Notes under the pieces: model-generated
Told to the model about the DNA's origin: nothing
Databases searched by the model: none
Seen by the model: the letters and a program-made list of their open reading frames with translations, nothing else
Shown: positions 1 through 13,000 of the stretch, one piece after another
Numbering within the stretch: the stretch's first letter is position 1
Layout of the letters: each line of letters begins with the position of its first letter
From: Dermacentor variabilis
Taxonomy: Eukaryota > Arthropoda > Arachnida > Ixodida > Ixodidae
NCBI RefSeq assembly: GCF_050947875.1
Contig: NC_134568.1
Coordinates: 258,923,115-258,987,114 of the forward strand
Direction: 5' to 3'
Length of the DNA stretch: 64,000 nucleotides
Position numbers and translations under genes: made by a program

Positions 1-965
1 CTCGATTTACAATGGGCTTTATAATTTTTCTTTTTCGTGGATAACTTATTTACTATCCCCTACCTTCGGTCTTCTATTTTGAATAAAATAAACAATACTC
101 CTTACTACTCAAATTAGATTAAGTTGGATTTCTTTTTTAATGCTTACTTGAGAGTGAGTGACAGCATTGGGCGACGTGGTGTCCCATCCTGTCTTGACAT
201 AAAATAAAGTTCTGTGTCGCTCAGGGAAAACTTGGAAAACTCAGGGAACTTGAAAATGTCAACTTGGTAGACACCCTGTCCCAGTAACAGAGGAAGAGCT
301 TGCTTTCCTTCGAACACTGCTTGATAGCACTTCTGTTCTGTGAGCGTGGGTACTCAATCACATGTTATTTTTCATATTTCATGGGATTTCTCTATTTGCC
401 AGAAAAAGCAAATGCACTATGTGTACCTTGCTGGAAACACCTCAATGTGGAGCTCCCTTCTGCTCCACTTGACAGCAGCAGTCTCCCGAGCAGAGTGATA
501 GCAGAGGAGACGGGGCTTGTACCATGCCAAATGCAGAGGAGCACAGGGTGGAGGAAAAGATGGGGCACGCGCTGTGTGCTCAGCTTTCCGAGACATGGCC
601 ATCGTACAGCTTTAAAAGCACTGGACCGGGCTAGCAGAAATGTGCATCAGCAGTTTGTGATACCATTGAGTCTACAAGTTTTGCATTTTATGATGTATGG
701 GGGAGTTCTTGCAGCATACCCTATGCCACAAAACCATGTTGCACTTGGCAGATGTCTTTAACTGGGTACATTAAAAGGTGATATAAATTATAATTTAGTG
801 TGAACTCTGAAAATTGAAGCACCATATAATTTTTAAGGAGTTGGCAACTATCTAATAAAGAAAAAACGAAGACTTAGCATCTCTTTAAACAGAAATTGTT
901 TTATTTCAATCTTTCAGTCTAATGAGGAGTTGGGATTAACATTTAATTTCTATTTTCTGGTCTAG
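1..965 (+). other. PHKB intron (3' part of an intron whose upstream exon is off-window)
   Basis: No exon of the beta subunit could be found here. Open frames in this stretch match nothing in the segment expected just upstream of the first visible exon. The acceptor is a pyrimidine-rich run ending TCTAG at 961-965. I recognise no repeat. Confidence 0.6.
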
Positions 966-1056
966 AGATGCCCACTTCAAGGAACTGCTAGACCTCCTAG
1001 CGATGCTGAAAAAGGGCCACTGTGATGGGCTGAAAGTGCGTTTGGGAAGGCTACAA
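966..1056 (+). CDS. PHKB: PHKB exon a
   Basis: Acceptor TCTAG, donor GTGAGT. One split-codon base and then 30 codons, including [11 protein letters not shown] and LKVRLGRLQ, which correspond to the LDMLAALKKG / VKVHVDRLQ region of vertebrate beta. Ends in phase 0. Confidence 0.88.
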
Positions 1057-4000
1057 GTGAGTTGATTTACCACTTTTGTGTTTTTATTTAGAGGCTGATT
1101 AAAATAATGGTGAAGGGGAAGAAAGTCTCTTTAAATCATTGTTACATCTATTCTCTGCCTAGCCATGTGCCTGGTTGTGCGATGGTGTACCTAGTTGTAC
1201 TGCATGCCTAGTTGGTCATATGTACAGTCGACCAAAAAAGTTTACGGACCAAGAGATCTCACAAAAAGCTGAATATCTCCTCAGTCTCAAAACACAGACT
1301 GTTATTCCCATTTCCAGCCTTTTGTGGCATATGCGAACAACATTGTGATGCCCAATTTTACTGGCTGCTCTTAAAGGCTGCTCATATATTTTGAATTTTC
1401 TGAGATGGCTGTGGTCCGTAAACTTTTTTCGTCGACTGTACTTAATGGCAAGGCCATGTACCATGACTAGTGCATGACTTGACCAAACAAAGGCCATGTA
1501 CGAAAGATAAAAATTGTCATCCACCTGAGTAGCACGAAGCTACAAAGGAAACCCACAGATGACAATTTTACCCTTTAATGTATGGCCTTTGTTTTTTGTT
1601 CTGGCATACTTGTGCTCAGCAGTACTTGCTCCCTATGAGGATATACAGGAGTGTAGTCCTGGGTGTAATGGTGACGTCATTATATATCATGCTTCGGAGT
1701 GACTGATAGATGCTTTCACTTTGTCCACCTAGCTAGGCACAACTCCTACAGACTTTTGTAGGTGTGCATACAACTATGCATTGCAGTCTACAAATTTGCT
1801 ATTACTTTTGCTAGCGAGATAGCTGGAAAAATGGCAGAAGAGCACGTGTCAATGGAACGCTGTACAGTTGAAGAATGACAAAAGACTTTGTTCAGTAGTT
1901 TGAAGCAAGATACCAGAGGGTGTCATCATTAACCCTTTGAGGGTCGATTTTTTTCGCCGTATGCGACCACCCAGGGTCGATTTTTTAAATTTCAGATTCC
2001 AATTCTTCTTAGGGACCTATTTCGAAAAAAATGTACCATAGTTCTTCTAGGGTTACCGTAAAGTGAGAAAAAAATATTTTGCGTTGGTATATATGTACTC
2101 TTCATTCATGAATAACAACAATAAAAAAGGAAATAAACTTATAAGAATAAAAAATTTGATGCATCGTTATACACATAGTTCAAGGCTTTGAAAATGCACA
2201 CACGAGAATATTTCGCAAGTCTCAAATTTTCCTGCTCTTACACTAATATGTACGTCCATAGCGTAATCAAACTGAGTAGGTGCGTGTACTCAGGAAAACT
2301 GTGTTGTTGTGTGCCCGTCAAAAAAGGAAAACGTGTGACAAACTTCCGCTAATCTTCATCTTATCGCCAACCAGAGGCAATCAGTTTTCGCGAGTCTCCA
2401 AAAAAAAGAAAAGAATCAGAAACGCATTCGCGGCAGCATCCTTCCTATGCGCACCCCTGTGACCACTAAACGAGCGAGAAACAAGCAGTCACCCTTTGAG
2501 CAATTAGTAACGAGATAGCCATCAGTTTTGCAAGCACAAGAAGCCGAAACCGCCCGCGGAACAAAACCCAAATCGCCGGCCGCATGCACGCGCTAATGTG
2601 CTGGCGGCAGTATATAGACGCGCTGGAGCAAACTAGCTCTAAAACAAACCATGCAACGAAAACCGAAAGAGCGAGGCATGCGAAAAAATTCCCTGTATTC
2701 CCACACATAGTGGCAGCACATGACAAAAAAAGAAAGTTAGGAAATTGGCGCGCTTTTTAAACGTACAGACAGCGCCGTAAATATACGGCATCGGCCATTT
2801 TGGACTTGTTCGCAGCGCCGTATATTTACGTAATTGACCCTCAAAGAGTTATGTCTGAAAACACCTGCCAGCATATACTTGCCTTTTGCGCTTCTTACTG
2901 AGCTAGTACACTTGTAGCGTTCACAAAGTGTCGTTATGAGCTGATAACCTCATGCTATATTTTTCAAAAAACAATGCTGTACTCAAAGTGGTAAAAGAAA
3001 CGAATGAAATGGTTCACTCACTGCAAGATAAGTGCATGGAGTTGTTTCCCGAAATTGCACTTCATAATGCTGTGCTTGCTCATTTAATATCACACCTCAG
3101 TTGTGTAATATACTGGGTGTACCAGTTAACTTGGACCAAGATTTAAAAGAAACTCAGGAGCTCTAGAGAAATCGTACCGACTGCATAGTAACCATTGCTG
3201 TGTGTATTTGCAGCCCGTAGTTCTTTCATCATGAAGTATTAATTAATTGCTTTTCATTAGTGCACTTTTGAACTATTGCTTGAATCGCGAACATATCAAT
3301 TACAATGTTGTAGGGCACCTCAAATAACCTCCGAATCAAGCATTTGTTTCATGCTCAGATTTTCCTCGTTGGTTTTTCTGAGAAAGAATAAAAGCATGAG
3401 AAACATCCAAAATACGAAATAGGTACATGCTCACGCTCTGCTACTCAAGCACTCCCAAGCGAATAGCCACGGATTCACGACTTTACTCTTTACCCTCACA
3501 GTAGTGTGCGCGACGCCAGTGTGGAGGCCGGAACCTGAAAGTCATCAGTGTGGAGGCTTTCAAAAAAAGGGGGGGCTCATATGCACTCATACCATGTACA
3601 TCTTCATCAGAAACTTGAAGACTGAGATTTTGAAAACAGACTTAACTTTGCCAATTGGATTTTCACGAAATGTGAAGAAGAACCGGACTTTCTCACTCGC
3701 GTGCTTTGGGCGGATGATGCTAATTTCTTCAGGAACGCACAAGTTAATCTTCTCAATGAACACTACTGGAGTGATCGGAACCCCCACTGGCTGACACAAA
3801 CACGACACCAATACCAGTGGTCGTTTCATGTGTGGTGTGGTATTTTTGATGGCAACATGATCATACCCATCTTTTTTTTTTTTTAAACACACTAACGACG
3901 CAGTGCTATGTCAACGACATCCTCAAGGGCCCCGTGAACGACGTCATTTGCAACGTTCCACTTGCACACCTTCAGAACATCTGATTTAAACACAACAGTA

Positions 4001-7000
4001 CTCCTGCGCTTAGTAGTAGTCAGTCTCGAGCGTGGTTCGACGAGCTTTTTCCTAGACAGTAGATTGGCCGGCACAGACCTGCACCCTAGCCTGCAAGGTC
4101 GCCGGACACGACACCGCTGAACTTCTTGGGGGGGCTACGTGAAAGATTGCATGTATAGCAGCGAAACTACCACACCAGACGCCCTAAAGGCAAAAATAAG
4201 CAGAGTCGGCTGCAAGTTTCTAAAGTCGTTGGTCAAAGCTGCAATAGCACAAGTGTTGTAAAGAAGCAAGTGCTGTATTGCTTCAGACAGGGACCTGTTT
4301 GAGCACATGCTATAAGTAGCAGTGGAAAATCACTGCTCACAACTGGTGTAAAATGTGACTGTTTAACGCATCTTCATGATGTCACCCTGTCTTTACATAA
4401 AAAAAAAGCTTGCAACAAAGATAGAAATGGGTAAAAGACTGCTTTGTTTTGCCTTTTTTCCAGAGTTCAAGAGACAGGAAGGGTAAATGGCTAAACCAGT
4501 TGCACCTTTGGATGTTTGTTTGTGGGTGGCTGAGATGCCTTACATGCTTTTGGTTTATTTTTTATAGAAATAAACTCCTGAGTAGTTCTTTTCTGTTCTT
4601 TTGATAGCTGCCTTTTTTCTTTTTTCGTGCTCTTTTGCACAGTGTTTTTTTGTTTTTAAACATTGGTTGAATTTCTTTTGTGGCTTTTTTTCCATGGTAC
4701 GCGAAGTTGAAGCTATCCCGAGTGCCTCATGCTCTTAACCTCTCAAGCCATCCTACATGGCGAAGCCCTGTACGATGCGGTGATAAATGAATGCAGCTGT
4801 ATTTCTTTCAAAGGTTGTTTGGAGGCACTTGAGTAGTGGTGCATGAGCACGCATCTACTTCATATTTAGCGTATTTCGCAGGCTTTTTTTTTTTTTTTTT
4901 GAAGAAAACAACCAGGCATGCTTCAGCGCGAAATAAATGCTTGATTCAGAGGTTGTTTAAGGTGCTCTACAACTTTGTACTTGACCTGTTTCCAGTTCAA
5001 GCAATAATTAAAAAGTTCATTCATTAAAAGCAATTAATTAATTAATGCTTCGTGATGAAAAGGATACTGGCTGTAAGTTCACATGACTACTGCTACTGTG
5101 CAATCGGTACATACTCTCTAGTGCTCTTGGGTTTTTTAAAAATCTTGGTCCAAGTTAACTGGGACACCCAGTATACCCTCGCTATACCAGTTGTCTCGCA
5201 TAACTTGAGCCAAACTTTAAAGATATACAAATGCCAGGTAGCTGCATAGAACCAGGGTAATGTTTTTGGCCGTCGCTTGGAGATACTCAGACTATTTTTC
5301 TGTGTTCTGCCTAATTACACAATTAGTCTTAATTAATTAATCAAGTTCTCAAACATTATAACTACATTTTACATTAAAACTGTCAATGAGAAAATGTAGA
5401 GCCACATGAAAAATTTTCAATCCATATTTGTGTTGATCAATGCATGGTATATAAAAGTGTTTTGCCAAGCTTGAGAGAAGCCAGCAAATACGAAAAAAGT
5501 GCCGCGAGTGGCCAGTTACTTTGCCAGAACTTTATAAAGAAATAAAGAAAGAAATGTCACAATGCCCTGCCAAGGATTTAAACTCTGGGCCCATAGAATG
5601 CCAGTCGAAGATTGTACCTCTCATACTGCACGTGGAATGATGCTGTGCCTGGCCTCTTGAGCAATCACTAATATAATTGGTTGATGTCACGCTCTGCAGT
5701 TTATCTGTAAACCAGTGCCGAGGTGAAAAAAACATAAACAAAGCCAGTTGGCAAAAAGTGAAGGGCAGGATAGGAAAGTGGAAGAAGAAACTGTCATGTC
5801 TTTCGTTTCTCCAACATTGGAAAGCACCATCTACACAAATGGAAGGTTATTCAGACTAGAGACAGCATGACTAAAGTTTCTTCTCAAAAGGAGAATGCTT
5901 GCCTACATCTGTGAATGTTTATAACAAATGATACTGCACTGAACAGTACAAGATTTACACCACAAAATATTGTGCCCGCTGTCTCATTACTGCTTTGCAT
6001 TATAGGTAAAAGAAATTTTTTTATTTGCCTTTTTACTCGTTTCTATGATGTCAGTGTAAGAAGGCAAGGTACCCTACCTCCCTGTATCAGAGGCTCTTTC
6101 TCACTACCTTGACTTGCAGCTGCAAATAACTTTCCTTCCCTGCTTTCTCCCATATCAGAGCCGAGGACCCATGTGATGTTTACGTCAGGACCCTGTCTAC
6201 TTTATTCTTTTCCTTCTCCCTTTTTTTACTGCATGGAACAATTCCAGAAACTGTTTTGCATGCTCTGCATTTCACAGAAACCTCCAAGTTTTTCATGCTG
6301 CTGGCTATTTGTGCAATGCAGGTGACACATGTGATGTGAAGTGAAGTGCTACACATGCGACAAACATTACTGGCATGTAGAATGACTCCCCGAGAAGGGT
6401 GCAGGAGTTTTTGTTTCCATTTTCAGCAGTTTTCATGCCCTACAATGATGTACTGACGCTTTGCAGACATAATCAGTACTGCATGAACTATGCACTGCGA
6501 TTGTTTGCGACACCCAAACCTAGTGAGAGGCTGTTTAGAAAGTAGAAATATGTAGAGATTGAGCTACTTTGTTAGCGGTGACAGACCTGTTTAGTAGTGT
6601 TTGAGGTAAAGGGTCTTTCTCGGTTCCAAAAATTTGAGCATAAGGGAACAAAAATTTAGATTGAAATTTTGCCATGTTTTAATAAGCAAGTCCCTTTTAA
6701 GATTGGAAAAGCTAACTCTTCCTTAAGGGCTAATGTACACTTTCCCAGAGTGTGATAAATGCCGCTACAAAGCTAATCTGTTAGGGGTACCTTGGACTTG
6801 TGGCTGGTGTCTGACTGGCTGCCTAGTATGTAGCACCCCACAAGGCGCAGTGTGATGTGTGTCAGGGAGAGTGCATTGGAGGAAGTTTTATAAGGCTGAG
6901 GCAGTTGAGGAATGAGAGCTCAATAATTAGGACGGCTATGCAAGCTGGGCTACATGAAAGCACTACACACATGTTTACAGACCATATGTGACTTGCCGGC

Positions 7001-10000
7001 ATGGGCCACATATTTGATATCTGTGATCTATAATTTGTAAAAATGGAAAGCGGAAATGTAATGTAAAATGGTTAGTTAGCATTATGTGTCACCTTTCTGA
7101 AAAGTTTCAAAGTCACCATTTTCTTCACCAGAGTTCTCTAGTCCTCTTGCCATGGCCTTCTTTGAACTTTCAGTACTGCAGAGCAGATTTGAGAGCAGTT
7201 CTTTTTCTGTTTGAGTTCTACATGAGCCCTGCCCTACACCTGAATTTTTTTTTTTTTTTGTCTTAGTTACCTATGAAGATACGTGCCACCAAAATAAAGC
7301 TGTTATTGCAAAGCTGTTATTATAAATTTCACATAAAAATTGTTGCTGTGCACATAACCTTGTTTGTTGGCTTTATTACACAGAATCTCATTTCTTCATC
7401 GTGCATTGAGCACTTGGATTTCCTACACCTGCTGCCACATGATGCCCTTCCCAAGTTTGATGCCTTCCAGCAGCTTGAACATACCAACACTGGCTACCAG
7501 AGCCTAACTGATGTGTCCAAGGTCCACAAATACAGCGAGCCATCCTATGATTATTCGGTCAGCAGTTGCTAACATACTCTTCATGCTTACTTGATTTTAT
7601 GTAAGAAGCATCCCTGCTTAGTGATTTTAATCAGTCACCTTAGCTACATGCTGATGAATGGTTTCTGTGTCTCTTGTCACGAATTGTGTGGTGCCATTAA
7701 AGCTGGTAGTGGTGTCAACTTACATGAGACTAAGGTACCAGATTTTAACTGCTTCTTCCCTGTTTTAATTTTTGTTTGGGGTTTTACATGCCAAAACCAC
7801 GGTATGATTATAAGGCGCCCCATAGTAAGAGACTCCGGTGTAATTTGGACCACCTGGGGTTCTTTAAAGAGCCCCTGAAACGGTTCGGACAAATTTTGTA
7901 GACGCGTAGGGTACAGCTTAAGTACAACATTCGCAGCACAATTTAAGTGAAGCGTTACGTATTAATGGAGCTACAAGTGATTAGAAGTTACCCTCCTCCC
8001 TAGCCATGCTTTTCCTCCTCAACTCGTTCACCGAGCGAACGGGGCTTAGCTCCGCCTTCACTGGTTCTGCATCACGATGCGACGTCACATCATCCACTTC
8101 CGGTTGTTTTGGAGCCCGCTTCCGCCCGCGCGAGACCTCTCCGCTAGCCGCTTGGCCGTCGACCCCAAGCGGCAGCTATCGAAGCAGCGTGCAATGCGAG
8201 CATTCTGTCGTAGCGCCGAATGTGTCTGGTATTCCGGTAACCACAGGCAAGCTGGTCATTTCGGCGGATGACTGGAGGCATAAACTCAAGCTGATAAAGG
8301 AACTTTAGCGTAGACGTACGTGAGCTGCCTGATCGGTCACACGGTCCAGACACTTGTTGGCGCAGCACTTAACCAGCCAAACAAAGCACTAATATTGCTC
8401 TAACCAAGTGTTAAACATTTTAAACATTTATAAAAACAACGTGTTGATGATTACACTCCTGCAAAAAATACACACCAGCAACAAAGAAGAATAAACTTTG
8501 TTGCTGCTACTGTGTATGGTTGAGCTCTGTGCCACCAGGTGGCTGCACCATGCAGACCATTCACATTTGTATCTGCTCATCTCATGGCTTATCCCGTTAC
8601 GGCACAGTCAAGCGGCCAGACCCTGTCCTCTTGCGCTTGCGTTTGCCCTAATACCGGACTCGCGAAACGCTATTGCGTTATTAATCTTCCGGTGTAAAGT
8701 GACGGCCACAAACGTGCAAATCCTGGCGCCGGTCGGATAGCGGCAGTCCGATGCGCAGCAGCCAGTTCGCTTGTACGCTGCCTTGCAGAGGGACACGCTG
8801 TTGCAGCTTGACATATTGCCAGTCCCTACGTTTGCAGTCCTCAAGGCAACAAAATCGAATCATAGTGCTCGCGAAAAGACTGAGACCGACTCTGACCGCG
8901 GAGCTCTCGTCAAAATGGAGTACGTTGTAACACAAGCAGACGACACTTGCTGTGTGCCGGAAGTGCTTAAGTGTACTGAAAAATTGTTCTTGTGCATTCT
9001 CTTTATGTTACTTTCTTTTTATAAAACAAATTAACTAACATTCCAACTATTACGAAGATCATTTGTTTACCATAAAGTTGGAAAAATTATCGATCACGCG
9101 CCCTGGTCAGCCAATCGGATAGCTCGCCCCACTGACGTCATATAGATGATTTCGGTCATGTGGGTAGGGGCGGCTTAAAATTCCGCCGAGCAGTGTGCTG
9201 CAATTGGCAGCGATGTGCATTTTTAAAACCTTATAATAAATTACACGCTTTACGCGGAGCACTTAGATGTGTCAATTAATGATCAGAAGGACCTACTCTA
9301 ACGACTCAGTACATTTGTAGAAAATCATCAAAAGCGTTTCAGGGTCCCTTTAACGTGCACCTAAATCTATGTACACGGGTGTTTTTGCATTTCGCCCCCA
9401 ATGAAATGCTGCTGCCGTGGCCGAGCTTTGAATAAAAAGTTATATTTTAATATATTAAATGCTTATTGTCGTTTTGTTTCTTTTCTTTCTTCTTTTTCTT
9501 TTCTCAGATATTCATTTTTGTCAGTTACTGCTGTGCAGGCCTTGAGAAAAATACTTTTGACCCAAACTTTTCCTATATTTTATTTCCCATTAGTCCTGCT
9601 TACCTAGCCACAATTATGGGACACTGAAATGAATTCAACTTTTGAATGCATATTGTAGTCTAAGACCAGGAACTCTGTGATGTCAACAAATTTTGCATGA
9701 ACAGCTCCTTGTGATATGTTACTGTGAGAAATGGAGTACTGGTAATTGGCTGTATGGGTAACGACCAGGTAAAATTTTCTCCTGAGGAAAGGGGTGTCAG
9801 TATTGTTCCAGTATCATTACTTTTTTTTTCAATATAGTTTTCTTCTTGCTGAGTAACAATCAGCACCACCAGCTTTATGGTATAGTTCAGGTTAGCTTCT
9901 TTGATTAATGTAAAGAAGCTTTATCTTTGGTATAGTACCGTGTAAAGTGGTTGCCTAAACCAGCTTAAAGCACTTTCCAGTGGGCGAACAAGATTGCTTG

Positions 10001-13000
10001 GAGCTACTATTAAAGTGCTTCTGGGAGGGCTCACACCATTGGTGATAGCACTGCTGATGCCAGCTCGAGACTTCATAAGAGCACTTTCAGAGCTGTTCCA
10101 AGTGCTCCCGTTCACCCACTGGAAAGCTTCAGCTCATTGCTTCCGTCGGAATTCAATATTCCTGGCTTTTTAATGTGGCGAGCTGCAAAAATTAGCCTTT
10201 GCAGGCCTGCTGTCAGGATCAGTTGTGTTCCATTTCTGCTTAGCTATTTTCAGTTGCAGTAAATTTCGCATGCACTAGATGAACTGTCACTGTGTCAAAG
10301 GTACTTATCATATCCTCATCAGTTTCTCAAGTTCATTAGGAATGAAGTGAAACTTTATAGGGAAGAACTCATTGGCATACCTTTATTGTGGTTGGCACAG
10401 TTGAGCTATAATTTGAATTTCGACAATTGCTGTAAATGCTTGCTGTGAAGTGCTAAGAGCTATCATTTGTCTATACATTAGTGAGTATTATTGATTACAA
10501 GTGAGACATCTGGTAATGAGAAGATGAAAAAAAATTGGCTGTTCATTTTTTGTATAAAAAAAGCTAGGAAAACAAGCAATAATGGTCATCTAAGGCATCT
10601 AGGCTCTTCCGTTTTTTTTTTTTTTTTTTTCAAGTGACTATCCAAATTAAATTATCTATTTAAACTATATATAAGTTTATTTTTCTCTAATGTAGCTTTC
10701 ACTCAGATTTACTGAAGCATGCCTTCATATGTTATCAAATCGTGTTGAAGAAGTCACTGTGTGCCATATTGATTAACAAAAAAAATCATAAGCCATTCGA
10801 TTCTGTGAAGGTGGATGACCAGCGAAGGTGTTTAGTGTACGTCGTAGAGGTGACACAGAATTTTGAACATAGGTACGAACTCATTCATTGTGATTTTTAT
10901 ATACATTCGCGTGGACAATGGGACCGCCACCCTGAGGAGCCGAAGGAAACTAGACATGCATGTCGTTTTGACGGGACTGTCACCATAAGAGAGCAAAAGG
11001 AAAGGAGATCAGCAAGTGCTTGGAACGCCAACAAAGAGAGGGCGGTGCGAACGTAGACATGGCCGACATGGATCAAAGTGTAGTATATGTTTTTATCAGC
11101 TTAATATCTGATAGGGGTTGTATTTGGACCTAAGATATCAAACTTATTTTTGCAAGTTGGCAGAATGCTTGAAGCCTGCTTCACCTCTGCTACGGGTCGG
11201 CCCGGTATTGCACTATCTTCAGGATCGGCCCACAGTTTTTGGTCTATGGACATCGATCTGCTGGAAACTAGCCATATGCAGCTTCGCTGTAAAAAAGTTT
11301 GAATTCGTTGCCACCTCTTATTTCACCGGATAAATTTTATTTTTATTTCATCAAGTAAAGTTAGAGACCCACCAAAGTTTGTGTACAATGTTGTCTCTTG
11401 ATTACTACATATCTTTATAGCCTTTTAGTTGCTTTGAGACACTTGTAAAGCAAAGGGGTGTGCAACAAAAGCTTCCACATTTTGTTGCAGTCATTCTATT
11501 CAAAGTCAAACAACGAAATCGTAGAGGCCTTGGTCAGCGTGGACACACTGAATGGTCAGAGCCAACTGCTGGGCATATTGTGGAGCAGAGTGAGCCCAAG
11601 TTTTACCATAGACGGAGGCACGTATCTCTTCCTTGTAACACACATGTCAGCATGGTGCAACCACTTGCATAAAATTCAGCCTTTCTTTTTTTTTTCCCAG
11701 TGATGCTCAAGGACAGGCTGGAAAAGCTGACAAGACAGGCAGGTGCACTCAAACACTGGTAGGATCATTGCACTAAATTACCAATTTTACCGACTTTGTT
11801 ATATCGAGGTTTCACTAGTTATAGTGATGCACAGTAATTCCTGTAATGTGTTACAAGTACTGGCTGACTGGGAATTAATTTAAGTAGTCATTGGCAGTGG
11901 CAGTTCAAGGAGTTGTACTTTGTGACACTTTTGAAGGATGCATAAAACTTAATGTAAGGTTTTATCTTCTTTTGAAGATGACCTTGTGGTCTTGCCTTCA
12001 TACATACCTGCATTATGGTTTTGCATTCCCTTATCATATACCAATGCACTATTATATGTAACATAACTTAGTAGTATACATAGGCATTTTTTTCAATATA
12101 CTTGTTAAATAAGAAAACTCTACACAAGCAGACAGGAAAGCAAAAGAATTGTACTGTCGTCCTCCCTCATCCTATTCATGTGCCCTTTCTTTCAATTCAA
12201 TGACTGTGTACTAGCTAGCCTAACAATAAACTATCTTGCTGTTCATTGTACTCATTAAGAAAAAATACTGGCAACCTAGGCTGCTGATTAAGACTGCAGC
12301 AAAAGTTGTCACATAGTTGGTCCACTCACTGGTGTCTAGAAGAGTGTAACTTTGAGAAATGAAAATGGTGTTCTGCTGATTTTTTGTTTTCATTTCACAT
12401 TTTGTTGTCTGTTTGGTGAAACCTTACCTTATGTATTTATTATAATATATGCATGCATGCCTTCTAGGGCAGTAGTGCGTCGCTGCTCCAGCATTTTGGG
12501 GAAGGTTGTGGACAGTCTCAGTCCTTACATCACAGCCATTTTGGTCAATGGAAAACAGGCAAGTTTGGTTCCTTTAGCCACACAATGCATCAAAACCATC
12601 TGGTATACAAGCGTTTGTAAAAAGCGCACTTTTGTGCAGCGTGAGCTAAGTGAATTATATATATTGGTGCAAAAGTTGTGATGAAAATTTTCTTACATAG
12701 TCTCGCAGGCTTTGATATTACAAATAAATCTTGTTAATTCTGCATAGTCAAGCTGAAAGTTGATTTAGATGTGTTGGATTAGTCAACAGTGAAAAATAAT
12801 TAGGAATCATGTATAATGTGCCTTCTGGATTATTTCATAAATACAATGCAGTCTTTTTGTCTCTAATTTCCAGTTAAAATAGACCCCATGTTATGTTTAG
12901 AACTGTGCTCCCAACATAACACTAGATCTTTCTTATTTCTAACTTTTTGGCCTGTGCAACAGGCTTTACCACTGAGTGTATGAGTGATGGAAGAAAAAAA

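Larger units (their letters stand above)
7765..9430 (-). mobile_element. tRNA-derived SINE (Ruka-like), 5'-truncated and split by a later insertion
   Basis: 7765-7862 and 9354-9430 together read as the reverse complement of the SINE tail: the GGTTTTACATGCCAAAACC block, GGCGCCCCATAGT, GACCACCTGGGGTTCTTTAA, then CGTGCACCTAAATCTATGTA and GCATTTCGCCCCCAATGAAA. The two halves join exactly at a TTTAA, once the 1.48-kb element between them is removed. The promoter-box end of the SINE is missing. Confidence 0.85.

Noticed and set aside
300..761. 153-codon open frame near the left edge
   Set aside because: It shows no similarity to the PHKB segment expected upstream of 966, no splice-site support and low-complexity-free but random composition; treated as intronic chance.
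8006..8308. 100-codon plus-strand frame in GC-rich DNA
   Set aside because: Lies inside the TTAA element, overlaps other equally long frames on both strands, and has no recognisable domain.
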